Shown in pieces: positions 1-9,047 of a DNA stretch of 64,000 nt. Position 1 is the stretch's first letter. The number at the start of each line of letters is the position of its first letter. Location of the stretch: the NCBI RefSeq assembly GCF_011305535.1, contig NZ_CP049905.1, positions 3,966,001-4,030,000 on the forward strand, given 5' to 3'. Below the pieces are notes generated by a model, which did not search any database, was not told the origin of the DNA, and saw only the letters and a program-made list of their open reading frames with translations. This DNA comes from Diaphorobacter sp. HDW4B (GTDB taxonomy: Bacteria; Pseudomonadota; Gammaproteobacteria; Burkholderiales; Burkholderiaceae_C). The translations under genes and the position numbers were made by a program.

Positions 1-141
1 TCTGCGCTTGGCGTTGCTTTGCCTGAGCCTAATTTTTTGAACAAGGTGAGTTTGGATTTTGGGGTGGCGCATGTGGATCAGCATTACCACGTGCCTCTGC
101 TCGTTAGTCCTTGGAGTTACTCTACTTATCGGGGGTCGTGA
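1..141 (+). CDS. 3' end of an unrecognised gene (partial)
   Basis: An open frame enters from the left edge and runs 46 codons to TGA at 139-141. The visible C-terminus ends in the residues [11 protein letters not shown] and contains the histidine-rich stretch VDQHYH. I do not recognise the family. Codons are richer in T-ending triplets than the genes to the right, which could mean a different origin, but 46 codons is too few to judge. No terminator hairpin is evident directly after the stop. The repeat copy at 171-361 follows. Confidence 0.4.
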   Translation, partial: SALGVALPEPNFLNKVSLDFGVAHVDQHYHVPLLVSPWSYSTYRGS

Positions 142-170
142 TTTTTTGATTCTGCTTCTTGGTTGAGGGC

Positions 171-361
171 GGGGGCCGGGTCTCGCCCCGGCGGGCGAGT
201 AACTTTTTGCTTGCGCCAAAAAGTCACCAAAAAACGCTTTGAATTCGGGGACACGCGGCAGAACTCAGCTTCACGCCGTAGGCGCTCCGTTCGGGCAACC
301 GCCGCGAGTCAGAATTTTCATAAGAGGAAGGCTCGGCACTTCGCTTCGCTCGTGTCGGGGT
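171..361 (+). repeat. Intergenic repeat family 1, copy A
   Basis: This roughly 190 bp stretch aligns by eye, with few mismatches, to the reverse complement of 3481-3660. The core has perfect 7 bp inverted arms (ACTTTTT, 9 bp loop, AAAAAGT) at about 202-224. The distal part shares words such as CGCCGTAGGCGCT and CGGCACTTCGC with copy B. Small open frames through it are by-products of the repeat and have no independent support. It fills most of the gap between the partial gene and the TonB-like gene. Confidence 0.7.
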
Positions 362-386
362 ATCTCGCGACTGCGCGAGATGCTTG

Positions 387-1034
387 TTACAGCTGGCCTT
401 CGGTCAGCGTGTCCAGTTGGAATTTGCCTGATTTGTCCCATAGCCATGTGTCTGTGTAGACAACGCCGTTCATTTTTGTTGGGGCGGGGTAGGGGGCTGC
501 GGCGCGGACGGTGCGTTCGATTTCTCGGATGACTTCTGGTGCGTGTCTTGGGGCGCGCATCCAGTGCAGGCTTCGTACTTTTCCGTTCTTGTCGATGCTG
601 ACTTGCAGCACGCCGATGGCGTAGAGCAAGGGCTGCAGCTTGCCTTTGTAGATGCGCGATGCGTTCTTTTCGTAGAGGTGCTGCGCGGCGTCCTTGCGGT
701 AGGCCTTGGGGGTAGTCGCGTTCGATATCTTTTCGGGTGGCTTGGGTTGGGCCGGTGCGGGGGCTGGTTTGGGCTTGGGTTGCGCGGGTTTGGGTGTTGC
801 CTGAGGTGTCGCTTGCGATGCTGGCTTCTGCGGGACTGGTGCTGCTGGCGTTGTTGCAGCGGAGTGGATGGGCGGGCCGGGCGGGACTGTTTTCTGTGTG
901 GCGGGCTTCGATGTTTCCTTGTATTGGAAATACGCTGCCGCCGCGATGATTGCGCCGAGGATCAGGAGCCATGCAAGACGCTGCGAGCCGGGGCCGCCTG
1001 TCGCTAGGAATTTTCTTTTCAAAGTCTCTGCCAT
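387..1034 (-). CDS. TonB-like C-terminal domain protein, single membrane anchor
   Basis: The 215-residue protein has the layout of a small energy transducer. A cytoplasmic N-terminus is followed by one membrane helix (about residues 19-37). A long proline/alanine/lysine linker (about 40-103) suited to spanning the periplasm comes next, then a C-terminal domain (about 118-205) with the TonB-like pattern GVLQVSIDKNGKVRS and a conserved amphipathic helix. No ExbB/ExbD genes lie beside it. It is divergent from xdhC, with about 63 bp between the starts. It could power an outer-membrane receptor, but many TonB_C proteins of this size have no known partner. Family call is good; function is inferred. 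Confidence 0.6.
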   Translation of the reverse strand: MAETLKRKFLATGGPGSQRLAWLLILGAIIAAAAYFQYKETSKPATQKTVPPGPPIHSAATTPAAPVPQKPASQATPQATPKPAQPKPKPAPAPAQPKPPEKISNATTPKAYRKDAAQHLYEKNASRIYKGKLQPLLYAIGVLQVSIDKNGKVRSLHWMRAPRHAPEVIREIERTVRAAAPYPAPTKMNGVVYTDTWLWDKSGKFQLDTLTEGQL

Positions 1035-1097
1035 GTGCGCGTTCGCTGGTTATGCTTGCCCGACGTCTTTGTTATTGCCATTCCAAGAAAGGTTTGT

Positions 1098-1958
1098 GTG
1101 CCAGCGCTTGTGCAACGCCTGATCAAAGCCCTGCAAGTGGACGCGCCTGCGTGTCTGGTGTCGGTGGAGTCTACCCAAGGCTCGGTGCCGCGTGAGGCGG
1201 GGGCGTGGATGGCGGTGCTGCCTGGCTCAGGTGGTGCGCTCGGTCATGTCGTTGGAACGATTGGTGGCGGGCATCTGGAGTTGGAGGCGATTCAGATCGC
1301 GCGCAACTTGCTTGTCTTGCCTGAAGCTGCGGATGAACTGCCTGATGAAGAAGGCATGGTGCGGCGTTGGGCGTTGGGGCCCAGCTTGGGGCAGTGCTGT
1401 GGCGGGTTGGTGCATCTGCGCTTTGAGTTGGTGCGCGCCGAGCATGCGCAGGCGCTGCAGAAACGGTTGATGCCATCGCTGCATCCGCTCGCCTTGTTCG
1501 GTGGCGGGCATGTGGGCGCGGCAATCGTGAATGCGCTCGCGCCGCTGCCGTTTGCGGTGCAGTGGATCGACAGCCGCGACAGCGTGTTTCCCGACGAGGT
1601 GCCGATTCAGGTGCGCTGCGAGCATTCCGATCCAGTCGAGGCCGCCGTGCGTGATCTGCCTTCCGGCGCGCGGGTGCTCATCATGAGCTTCAGCCATGCG
1701 GAGGATCTGAACATCGTTGCGGCCTGTCTCAAGCGGCAGCGCGAGCAGGGCGATCTGCCGTTTGTGGGGTTGATCGGCAGTGCGACCAAGCGGGCGGTGT
1801 TCACGAGTCGGCTGCGTCAGCGCGGGTTTGATGAGCACGAGATCGCGCACATCACCTGCCCGATCGGCGTGCCAGGGATCACAGGCAAGGAGCCCGAGGT
1901 GATTGCGGTCGCTGTCGCGGCACAGTTGTTGCAGTCTGTCTATGCCAGTCCGCAATGA
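1098..1958 (+). CDS. xdhC: Xanthine dehydrogenase accessory protein XdhC
   Basis: XdhC binds molybdenum cofactor, promotes its sulfuration and hands it to xanthine dehydrogenase in the cytoplasm. The sequence shows the N-terminal XdhC/CoxI region with the typical GQCCGG motif and a C-terminal Rossmann-type region starting at ALFGGGHVGAAI. The frame is open upstream to a GTG at 1035, but the GTG at 1098 is preceded six bases upstream by AAGAAAGG and gives a normal N-terminus (286 residues), so I prefer it. The downstream puuD and guaD support a purine catabolism role. The xanthine dehydrogenase subunits themselves are not in the window. Confidence 0.88.
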   Translation: MPALVQRLIKALQVDAPACLVSVESTQGSVPREAGAWMAVLPGSGGALGHVVGTIGGGHLELEAIQIARNLLVLPEAADELPDEEGMVRRWALGPSLGQCCGGLVHLRFELVRAEHAQALQKRLMPSLHPLALFGGGHVGAAIVNALAPLPFAVQWIDSRDSVFPDEVPIQVRCEHSDPVEAAVRDLPSGARVLIMSFSHAEDLNIVAACLKRQREQGDLPFVGLIGSATKRAVFTSRLRQRGFDEHEIAHITCPIGVPGITGKEPEVIAVAVAAQLLQSVYASPQ

Positions 1959-2025
1959 GTGCATGAGATTTTGGGGTGAGCAAGGGTAATTCCTATGTCT
2001 TGTGCATGGCGGTTGGTGTTGGTTT

Positions 2026-2033
2026 TGTATACA
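2026..2033. promoter_or_regulatory. TGTATACA palindrome upstream of puuD
   Basis: An 8 bp perfect palindrome sits in the AT-richer part of the xdhC-puuD gap, about 130 bp before the puuD start. GntR-family repressors often bind short palindromes of this kind, and purine-degradation genes are commonly under such control. That link is inference from position only. Confidence 0.25.
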
Positions 2034-2161
2034 CTTTGTGTCTGCAAAAGTCGGTCGCAGCGGTGCCCAGGTGTCTGGTTCAGTCCAGAACAAACCAAGG
2101 TGCGCGGCCAGAATTTTCTGCTCAGAGCGCCCGCAGTGGTGAGCAGGTAAGGTTGAGAGCT

Positions 2162-3424
2162 ATGGAAAGCTACATTCTCGACTGGGCCAACCTGCTGTTG
2201 CGCTGGCTCCACGTCATTACCGCCATTGCCTGGGTCGGCTCCTCGTTCTATTTCGTTTTTCTCGACAGCAGCCTCACGCCGCCGGTCGATGAAAGCCTGA
2301 AGCGCGATGGCGTCTCGGGCGAGCTCTGGGCCGTGCACGGCGGGGGCTTCTATCACCCGGTCAAGTTCAACGTCTCGCCGCCCAAGCTGCCGGACCACCT
2401 GCACTGGTTCTACTGGGAAAGCTACACGACATGGCTGTCGGGCTTTGCGCTGCTGACGGTGTCCTACCTCTGGAACGCGAACATCTATCTGGTCAACCCG
2501 GCCAGCCCCAACCCCATGTCCTCCAGCATGGCCATCATGGCGGCGCTGGCGTTCCTCGTGGTGTTCTGGCTGCTGTACGACGGCATCTGCCGCGTGTTCG
2601 GCCAGAAGAAAAACGGCGACGGCATTGTGGGCGCCATGGTGCTGGTGCTGGTCTGCATCGCCGCCTTCCTCGCCTGCCACATCTTCCCCGGCCAAGCCGC
2701 TTTCCTGCTGATGGGCGCGATGCTCGCGACCTCGATGAGCGCCAACGTGTTCTTCTGGATCATCCCCGGTCAGCGCACCGTCGTGGCCGATTTGAAGGCC
2801 GGTCGCCCCGTCGATCCGATCCACGGCAAGCGCGGCAAGCAGCGCTCGGTGCACAACACCTACTTCACGCTGCCCGTGCTGTTCGCCATGCTGTCGAACC
2901 ACTACGGCTGGCTCTACAACCACGATCTGAACTGGCTCGTGCTGATTCTGATGATGTTCGCAGGCGCAGCCATCCGCCAATTCTTCGTGCTGCGCCACGG
3001 CTTCAAGCTCGGTCGCAACAGCCACCCTTGGCCTTACGCGGTGGTCGGCATCCTCGTCATCATCGGCGTGGCCGCGTGGCTCAAGCCTGCACCCAAGGCC
3101 GCCGTCGCAGCACCTGCTGCGACCAGCGCTCCAGCAGCCGCAGGCGGCACGGCACCCGTCGCCGCAGCAGCCGGTGTGCCCACCTACAACGAAGTGCACG
3201 GCGTGATGGAAAAAGCCTGTGTGGTCTGCCACAGCGCCAAGACCATCGCACAGAAGAACATCTCCTTCGACTCCCCGGAAGAAGTGAAGAGCCACGCGCA
3301 ACAGATCTACACCCAGGTCGTGCAACTCAAAAAAATGCCCTTCGGCAACCCCGCAGGCCTGACCGACGCCGAGCGCGACATGTTCAAACGCTGGTACGAG
3401 GGCGGAGCGCCGACGGCGCCATAA
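2162..3424 (+). CDS. puuD: Urate hydroxylase PuuD, membrane-bound with cytochrome c tail
   Basis: This 420-residue protein is an integral-membrane urate oxidase that converts urate to 5-hydroxyisourate and passes electrons to the respiratory chain. About eight or nine hydrophobic helices (including LLLRWLHVITAIAWVGSSF near the start) precede an alanine/proline linker. A C-terminal cytochrome c domain follows, with a heme motif of C353, C356 and H357 (CVVCH). The frame is open upstream, but the ATG at 2162 has the family N-terminus (MESYILDWANLLLRW) and follows an AAGG-type ribosome site. It lies between xdhC and guaD, so the three form a guanine/xanthine to urate to allantoin route. A strong terminator follows. 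Confidence 0.92.
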   Translation: MESYILDWANLLLRWLHVITAIAWVGSSFYFVFLDSSLTPPVDESLKRDGVSGELWAVHGGGFYHPVKFNVSPPKLPDHLHWFYWESYTTWLSGFALLTVSYLWNANIYLVNPASPNPMSSSMAIMAALAFLVVFWLLYDGICRVFGQKKNGDGIVGAMVLVLVCIAAFLACHIFPGQAAFLLMGAMLATSMSANVFFWIIPGQRTVVADLKAGRPVDPIHGKRGKQRSVHNTYFTLPVLFAMLSNHYGWLYNHDLNWLVLILMMFAGAAIRQFFVLRHGFKLGRNSHPWPYAVVGILVIIGVAAWLKPAPKAAVAAPAATSAPAAAGGTAPVAAAAGVPTYNEVHGVMEKACVVCHSAKTIAQKNISFDSPEEVKSHAQQIYTQVVQLKKMPFGNPAGLTDAERDMFKRWYEGGAPTAP

Positions 3425-3451
3425 CTCCAGGACCCCAGAACCATCAACAGC

Positions 3452-3477
3452 AAAAAAGGCCGCACGCGGCCTTTTTT
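3452..3477 (+). terminator. Rho-independent terminator after puuD
   Basis: GGCCGC and GCGGCC arms close a tiny loop, flanked by A6 on the left and T6 on the right, so the hairpin would work in both directions. It begins about 28 bases after the puuD stop. Confidence 0.9.
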
Positions 3478-3480
3478 GCA

Positions 3481-3660
3481 TTCGGCCACGAGCAACGCGA
3501 AGTGCCGAATCACACCTCTTCCAAACTGACTTCCGGCGGTTGTCCGAGCGAAGCGCCTACGGCGCGAAGTCGAGTTCTGCCGGATGACTTCAAAGCGATT
3601 TTTGGTGACTTTTTGGCGCAAGCAAAAAGTTACTGCCCAGCCGGGGGCAGTCCCGGCACC
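3481..3660 (-). repeat. Intergenic repeat family 1, copy B (inverted)
   Basis: This is the reverse-complement copy of 171-361, including the ACTTTTT/AAAAAGT hairpin core at about 3608-3632. With copy A it brackets the TonB-like, xdhC and puuD genes in inverted orientation, about 3.1 kb apart. The rest of the gap to guaD (3661-3787) holds no feature I can name beyond the likely guaD promoter. Confidence 0.7.
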
Positions 3661-3787
3661 CGCCGCCAGCAACATAGCCAGCCCCCAAGCAGCGCCCAAA
3701 AACAGAACAGCGAAAATACCGCTTTCTTATGAACACTATGCGCGCACAAACATGTCGCCCGCACCCCCAAGCCCGTAAGCTCCGCCC

Positions 3788-5071
3788 ATGCCCATCTACC
3801 GCTCCGCCCTCCTGCGCTTCGACGCCTCCACCGGCAAGGCCATCTACGAAGAAGACGCCCTGCTGGCAACGCAAGCCGACCCCACCGGCGTGCAGCGTGT
3901 GGTGGCCGCCGGAAGCTGGAGCGCGCTGAGCGCCCAATACGCAGGTCAGGGTGAGCCCATCACCCATCTCCCAGGCCGCATCATCGCGCCGGGCTTCGTC
4001 GACCTGCACATCCACTACCCGCAGACCGACGTGATCGGCTCCCCGGCGGACGGTCTGCTGCCCTGGCTGGAAAACTACACCTTTCCGCACGAGTCGCGCT
4101 TTTCCGATCCTGCCTATGCGGGCGATGTGGCGAAGTTCTTTGTCGATGAACTGCTGCGCAATGGCGTGACCACGGCGGTGACTTTCTGCACTTCGCATCC
4201 CGGTTCCGTCGATGCGCTGATGACCGAGGCGCAGGCGCGCCGCATGCGCATCATTGCGGGCAAGGTGCTGCAGGATCGGCATTCTCCCGATGGCGTGCGC
4301 GACGAGACAGAGCAGTCGCTGATCGACACCGAAACGCTGATCAACCGTTGGCACGGCAAAGACCGGCTGGGCTACGCGATCACGCCGCGTTTTGCACCGA
4401 CCAGCACCGATGCGCAATTGCGCGGTGCGGGCGAGCTGGCGGCCAAGTACCGCGATGTGTGGATCCAGTCGCATGTGGCTGAAAATCTGGACGAGATCCG
4501 CTGGGTGCGTGAGCTGTTTCCCGCCGCGCGCAGCTATCTTGCGGTGTACGACGATTTTGGCCTGATGCGCGAGCGTGCGATCTACGCGCACTGCATCCAT
4601 TTCGACGACCATGATCGCGCGCTGATGCGGGATCGCGGCACAGCGGCGGCGGTCAGTCCGACGAGCAATCTGTTTTTGTCGAGCGGGTATTTCGATTTTC
4701 TGAAGGCTGACGAGGCAGGTTTCCAGTACGGCCTGGCCAGCGATGTGGGCGGCGGCACGAGCTTCAGCCCGTTCCACACCATGCTGGCGGCGTACTACGT
4801 GGGGCGCGAAGGCCATGCCAAGCAGGGGCAGTCACTCAAGCCGCAGGCGCTGTGGTGGCAGCACACGGCGGGCGCTGCCAAGGCGGCGGGGCTTGATGGG
4901 GTGGTCGGCAATCTGCAGCCGGGTTGCGAGGCCGACTTTGTGGTGCTCAACCCGCAGGCCACGCCGCTGATCGCGCGCCGTACCTCGCAGGCGCGCAATC
5001 TGGACGAGCTGCTGTTTGCGATGATCGTGCTGGGCGACGACCGCTTGATCGAGCGCACGGTGATTGCCTGA
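3788..5071 (+). CDS. guaD: Guanine deaminase
   Basis: The enzyme hydrolyses guanine to xanthine and ammonia, feeding the xanthine dehydrogenase/urate route encoded just upstream. The 427-residue protein is an amidohydrolase with the zinc-binding HxH motif at H74 and H76 (DLHIHYPQTD). It also has the SHVAEN and YAHCIHFDD segments that supply further metal and catalytic residues, and the SPTSNLFLSSG and ASDVGGGTSFS stretches typical of GuaD. Length matches the family. The ATG at 3788 keeps the usual N-terminus. Confidence 0.93.
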   Translation: MPIYRSALLRFDASTGKAIYEEDALLATQADPTGVQRVVAAGSWSALSAQYAGQGEPITHLPGRIIAPGFVDLHIHYPQTDVIGSPADGLLPWLENYTFPHESRFSDPAYAGDVAKFFVDELLRNGVTTAVTFCTSHPGSVDALMTEAQARRMRIIAGKVLQDRHSPDGVRDETEQSLIDTETLINRWHGKDRLGYAITPRFAPTSTDAQLRGAGELAAKYRDVWIQSHVAENLDEIRWVRELFPAARSYLAVYDDFGLMRERAIYAHCIHFDDHDRALMRDRGTAAAVSPTSNLFLSSGYFDFLKADEAGFQYGLASDVGGGTSFSPFHTMLAAYYVGREGHAKQGQSLKPQALWWQHTAGAAKAAGLDGVVGNLQPGCEADFVVLNPQATPLIARRTSQARNLDELLFAMIVLGDDRLIERTVIA

Positions 5072-5248
5072 AGCACGGGTCGCTGGTCCGGCCAATTGGG
5101 GGCGTCGTCAGCGACGGACGCTTTTGCGGTGAAAATATCCGGTTGGGCGCGCCCCTCGGGCATTCGATGCGCTATATTTTTTGGTAGTGCGACGCCGTCG
5201 GTTCGGCGGCGACACTGCATGCAAACCGTTGTGACTGGAGAAACTGGG

Positions 5249-5815
5249 ATGTCCATCAAGAGCGATAAGTGGATCCGCCGTATGGCTGAGCAAGAAGGCA
5301 TGATCGAGCCGTTCGAGCCCGGACAGGTCCGCCAGGTGGATGGCCGCAAGATCATCAGCTACGGCACCAGCAGCTACGGCTACGACATCCGCTGCGCGCC
5401 TGAATTCAAGGTGTTCACCAACATCCACAGCACGGTGGTCGATCCCAAGAACTTCGACGAAAAGAGCTTTGTCGATTTCCACGGCGACTCCTGCATCATT
5501 CCGCCCAACAGTTTTGCGCTGGCCCGCACGGTGGAGTATTTCCGCATTCCACGCAATGTGCTGACGATCTGCCTCGGCAAGAGCACCTATGCGCGCTGCG
5601 GCATCATCGTGAACGTCACGCCGTTCGAGCCCGAGTGGGAAGGCTATGTGACGCTGGAGTTCAGCAACACGACGCCGCTGCCAGCACGCATCTATGCGGG
5701 CGAGGGCTGCGCGCAGGTGTTGTTCTTCGAGAGCGATGAAGTCTGCGAAGTGAGCTACAAAGACCGAGGCGGCAAGTACCAAGGCCAAGTCGGCGTGACC
5801 TTGCCCAAGGCCTGA
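5249..5815 (+). CDS. dcd: dCTP deaminase
   Basis: Dcd deaminates dCTP to dUTP, the main supply of dUMP for thymidylate synthesis in Gram-negative bacteria. The 188-residue sequence has the family signatures [14 protein letters not shown] at the start, [17 protein letters not shown] and the catalytic-glutamate region [13 protein letters not shown]. The frame is open upstream, but the ATG at 5249 gives the standard N-terminus. It stands alone, about 180 bp after guaD. The gap contains a TATATTTT stretch that may be part of its promoter. Confidence 0.95.
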   Translation: MSIKSDKWIRRMAEQEGMIEPFEPGQVRQVDGRKIISYGTSSYGYDIRCAPEFKVFTNIHSTVVDPKNFDEKSFVDFHGDSCIIPPNSFALARTVEYFRIPRNVLTICLGKSTYARCGIIVNVTPFEPEWEGYVTLEFSNTTPLPARIYAGEGCAQVLFFESDEVCEVSYKDRGGKYQGQVGVTLPKA

Positions 5816-5834
5816 TCTTTTTTCTGGGTTCGCT

Positions 5835-5951
5835 GGTCGTTTTGGGGTGTCAATACTGCCCTTCATGCGTCGTTGTGAAAGCCTTGCCGTACGAGAGTAC
5901 TGATCTGCGGCTTCACGCCTAGCCTGAGGGGCTGTCTTGGCATTGTGGTGG
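5835..5951 (+). repeat. Intergenic repeat family 2, copy 1
   Basis: The stretch shares an ordered set of words with 24893-25035 (inverted) and 31138-31442: GGTCGTTTTG, CAATAC, CATGCGTCGT, GCCTTGCCGTACGAGAGTACTG, CTGCGGCTTC and GAGGGGCTGTCTTG. It is the most diverged of the three copies. The rest of the dcd-metallopeptidase gap contains a distant inverted repeat ATGCCCGC (5960-5967) / GCGGGCAT (6009-6016) and no gene. Confidence 0.7.
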
Positions 5952-6169
5952 GTGTTCGTATGCCCGCTGCGCTGCCTGGGCTCGCTCCGGCTGCGGAAAC
6001 CTTGATTTGCGGGCATGTCCTACTGCGGGGTGGCGCAAAATATTGTCAACTGCGGTACTGAGATTGGCGTTTTCTTGATGCTGCGGCTATTTGCCGGGCG
6101 CGTCGGGCTTTCTCGGCGTAACATCCTGCACCCGCGACAGTGCGCGCAGTTCAAACCGGAGATACGACA

Positions 6170-7048
6170 ATGAGATGGGAAGGCAACCGCGAATCGAGCA
6201 ATGTGGAAGACCGTCGCGATGGTGGCGGTGGTGGAGGCGGCGGCATGATCGGTGGCCGCTCCATCGGCATTGGCACGGTGGTGATCGCCCTGATCGGCTG
6301 GGGCGTTTTCGGCATTAATCCGCTGGCGACCATCGGCATGTTGTCGGGTGGTGGTCAGCCACAGGTCCAGCAGCAGCAAGGTCCGGCCAAGGCACCTCCG
6401 TCGAGTGATCAGGGGGCGAAGTTCGTCTCCACCGTGCTGGCTTCGACCGAGGACGTCTGGACCAAGATTTTCCAGCAGGGCGGTGCGCAGTACCGTGAAC
6501 CCAAGCTGGTGCTGTTCCGTGGCGCGGTGCCGACCGCCTGCGGTACCGGCCAGTCGGCCATGGGCCCGTTCTACTGCCCGGGTGACCAGAAGGTGTATCT
6601 CGACATGGGCTTTTTCGACACCATGAGCCGCCAGCTCGGCGCTCCCGGTGAATTCGCCCGTGCCTACGTGGTCGCTCACGAAGTCGGCCACCATGTGCAG
6701 ACCCTGCTGGGCACGACCGAAAAGGTCGACAGCATGCGCGGCCGCGTGAGCCAGCGCGATCAGAATGCGCTGTCCGTGCGTCTGGAGCTGCAAGCTGACT
6801 GCTACGCAGGCATCTGGGCCAATCATTCGCAGCAGGCCAAGAACTGGCTGGATCAGAGCGACATCGAGTCGGCCATCAACGCGGCCCAATCGATCGGCGA
6901 CGACAAGCTGCAGCGCGAGCAGACGGGCACGGTCCGTCCTGACGGGTTCACCCATGGCTCCAGCGCGCAACGCGTGCGCTGGTTCACCACCGGCCTCAAG
7001 ACGGGCAGCGTCCAGTCTTGCGATACCTTCAACACACAGTCCTTGTGA
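6170..7048 (+). CDS. YpfJ-family neutral zinc metallopeptidase, membrane anchored
   Basis: The 292-residue protein belongs to the YpfJ/KPN_00809 family of predicted zinc proteases. An N-terminal charged segment with an eight-glycine run precedes one membrane helix (about residues 33-55), a glutamine/proline linker and the protease domain. The active-site motif is HEVGHH at residues 170-175 (H170, E171, H174). The downstream ELQADCYAG segment supplies the third ligand in this family. The ATG at 6170 is preferred because it gives the family start MRWEGNRES. Substrate and role are unknown. Confidence 0.85.
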   Translation: MRWEGNRESSNVEDRRDGGGGGGGGMIGGRSIGIGTVVIALIGWGVFGINPLATIGMLSGGGQPQVQQQQGPAKAPPSSDQGAKFVSTVLASTEDVWTKIFQQGGAQYREPKLVLFRGAVPTACGTGQSAMGPFYCPGDQKVYLDMGFFDTMSRQLGAPGEFARAYVVAHEVGHHVQTLLGTTEKVDSMRGRVSQRDQNALSVRLELQADCYAGIWANHSQQAKNWLDQSDIESAINAAQSIGDDKLQREQTGTVRPDGFTHGSSAQRVRWFTTGLKTGSVQSCDTFNTQSL

Positions 7049-7162
7049 TCGTGACTTTGGATGCGAAAAACAGGTGTTCCACAGGCCTCTTGCCAGAGAA
7101 TTGGCAGGGCTTGGCATGTGGAAAACCCGTGATTTGCGCCAAAGTGCGACAATAGAGGCTTA

Positions 7163-8662
7163 ATGACACAAGCCTATTCTTCCCTCGCGCTTGCAGAACC
7201 GCTCAAGCGTGCCGTAGCCGACATGGGTTACGAGTTCATGACGCCCATTCAGGAGCAGGCGATCCCTGTCGTCCTGGCGGGGCAGGACGTGATGGGTGCC
7301 GCCCAGACCGGCACCGGCAAGACGGCAGCTTTCTCGCTGCCGCTGCTCCAGCGTCTCATGAAGCATGAAACCAGCTCGGTTTCTCCGGCCCGCCACCCGG
7401 TGCGTGCGCTGGTGCTTCTGCCTACCCGCGAGCTGGCCGATCAGGTGGCGCAGCAGATTGCGATGTACGCCAAGTACACCAAGCTGCGCAGCACCGTGGT
7501 CTTCGGCGGCATGGACATGAAGCCTCAGACCCTCGAGCTCAAGAAGGGCGTCGAGGTGCTGGTGGCAACGCCAGGCCGTCTGCTGGACCACATCGAAGCC
7601 AAGAACGTGGTGCTCAACCAGGTCGAATACGTGGTGCTCGACGAAGCGGACCGCATGCTCGACATCGGCTTTCTGCCCGATCTGCAGCGCATCCTGTCGC
7701 ACCTTCCCAAGACCCGCACCACGCTGCTGTTCTCGGCCACGTTCTCGCCGGAAATCAAGCGTCTGGCAAGCAGCTATCTGCAGAACCCGATCACCATCGA
7801 AGTGGCCCGTCCGAACGAGACGGCTTCCACGGTGGAGCAGCGCTTCTACTCGTCCACCGACGACGACAAGCGCCGCGCCATCAAGCAGGTGCTCAAGGAC
7901 CGCAACATCAACCAGGCGTTCATCTTCGTGAACAGCAAGCTCGGTTGTGCGCGTCTGACCCGTGCTCTCGAGCGCGACGGCCTCAAGGCCGCAGCCCTGC
8001 ACGGCGACAAGAGCCAGGACGAACGCCTGAAGGCCCTCGAAGCCTTCAAGAGCGGCGAAGTGAATCTGCTGTGCTGCACCGACGTGGCCGCGCGCGGTCT
8101 GGACATCAAGGATGTGCCTGCCGTGTTCAACTTCGACGTGCCGTTCAACGCCGAAGACTACGTGCACCGTATCGGCCGCACGGGCCGCGCCGGCGCATCC
8201 GGCATCGCCGTGACGCTGGTGACATCGCACGACACCCGCTTGGTGACCGACATCGAAAAGCTCATCAAGAAAAAGATCGAAGTGGAAGCGCTGGAGCTCG
8301 ATGACGAGCGCCCACGTGGCCGCTTCAACGACGGCCGTCGCGCCTGGGGTGGTGAAGAGGGTGACTCGCGTCCATCGTCTTCGTCGTCCTCCGGTTCGTC
8401 GTCCTCATCCTCGCGCGGCTACCGCAGCGAAGGCCACAGCCATGGCCGCGATCGTGATCGCGACAGCTACCGCCGCGCTCCGGTGTCCAAGGACCCGTTC
8501 TTCGACAAGCCTTACGAGGAAGGCGCAGCCAAGTCCGAACCTGCCAGCTGGGAAGCCGCCAAGGTCCAACCTGTGCGTGGCGTGTCGGCCAACATCAAGT
8601 CCAAGCGCAAGGTGGCGGCGCTGTTCAGGCCTGCGGTTGCACCGGTCGCCGAGGTGCAATAA
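7163..8662 (+). CDS. rhlE: DEAD-box RNA helicase RhlE
   Basis: RhlE unwinds RNA duplexes in ribosome assembly and RNA turnover. Motifs appear in order: the Q motif (TPIQEQAIP), motif I (AQTGTGKT), motif Ia (PTRELADQ), motif II (DEAD), motif III (SAT) and motif VI (HRIGRTGR). The 499-residue protein ends in a low-complexity tail with a serine run (about residues 404-419), arginine/aspartate repeats and a basic end, as expected of an RNA-binding extension. The gene is convergent with the monooxygenase gene. Confidence 0.93.
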   Translation: MTQAYSSLALAEPLKRAVADMGYEFMTPIQEQAIPVVLAGQDVMGAAQTGTGKTAAFSLPLLQRLMKHETSSVSPARHPVRALVLLPTRELADQVAQQIAMYAKYTKLRSTVVFGGMDMKPQTLELKKGVEVLVATPGRLLDHIEAKNVVLNQVEYVVLDEADRMLDIGFLPDLQRILSHLPKTRTTLLFSATFSPEIKRLASSYLQNPITIEVARPNETASTVEQRFYSSTDDDKRRAIKQVLKDRNINQAFIFVNSKLGCARLTRALERDGLKAAALHGDKSQDERLKALEAFKSGEVNLLCCTDVAARGLDIKDVPAVFNFDVPFNAEDYVHRIGRTGRAGASGIAVTLVTSHDTRLVTDIEKLIKKKIEVEALELDDERPRGRFNDGRRAWGGEEGDSRPSSSSSSGSSSSSSRGYRSEGHSHGRDRDRDSYRRAPVSKDPFFDKPYEEGAAKSEPASWEAAKVQPVRGVSANIKSKRKVAALFRPAVAPVAEVQ

Positions 8663-8700
8663 GCGACGACGCTGCTCAAGCGTGCATGGTCATGAGAAGT

Positions 8701-8728
8701 GGCTGACGGGGAGCACTCCCGGCCAGCC
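8701..8728. terminator. Stem-loop between convergent genes
   Basis: GGCTG-CGGG pairs with CCCG-CCAGCC across a 7-base loop, with mismatches between stem blocks. It lies between the rhlE stop and the convergent monooxygenase stop. There is no clear T-run, so termination is only suggested. Confidence 0.35.
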
Positions 8729-8753
8729 CTTCTCGAAAATCAAAACCTGAAGT

Positions 8754-9047
8754 TCAAGCCACGGCCATGAAGTGCTCCACCACAGGCGGCGCAGCAAAGA
8801 ACGGCCCCACAATCGCACGCCACTCACCAAACGCTGGCGATCCTCGGAAATCGACTGTGTGGTTTTCCAGCGTTTCCCATTGGATCTGCAGCAGATAGCG
8901 CTCTGGCGTTTCGATCGAGTGCTTGATGGTGTGGCCTTGGTAGCCTTTGGCCTTGGCGATCACGGTGGTGACGCCGCGTGTGATGGCTTCTTCAAAAGCG
9001 GCTTGCTGGCCGGGCTGGATGCGGATGTCGACGACTTCCAGGATCAT
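8754..9047 (-). CDS. Antibiotic biosynthesis monooxygenase (ABM) domain protein
   Basis: This 97-residue protein has the compact ABM ferredoxin-like fold pattern (MILEVVDIRIQPGQ at the start, then RYLLQIQWETLENH and a C-terminal VEHF). Relatives include quinol monooxygenases and heme-degrading enzymes, but many have no known substrate. Its ATG overlaps the kinase stop by four bases (ATGA), so it is translationally coupled as the last gene of the response regulator - kinase - monooxygenase operon. The ATG at 9047 is chosen for this overlap although the frame stays open upstream. Confidence 0.75.
   Translation of the reverse strand: MILEVVDIRIQPGQQAAFEEAITRGVTTVIAKAKGYQGHTIKHSIETPERYLLQIQWETLENHTVDFRGSPAFGEWRAIVGPFFAAPPVVEHFMAVA

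Noticed and set aside
163-532. Small plus-strand open frames over 163-532
   Set aside because: They read through repeat copy A, and the same peptide appears from copy B, so they follow the repeat and not a gene.
1940-3481. Long minus-strand open frame (513 codons) opposite puuD
   Set aside because: Antisense to a clear gene; composition is rich in His/Arg/Ala as expected from the reverse frame of high-GC coding DNA, with no domain pattern.
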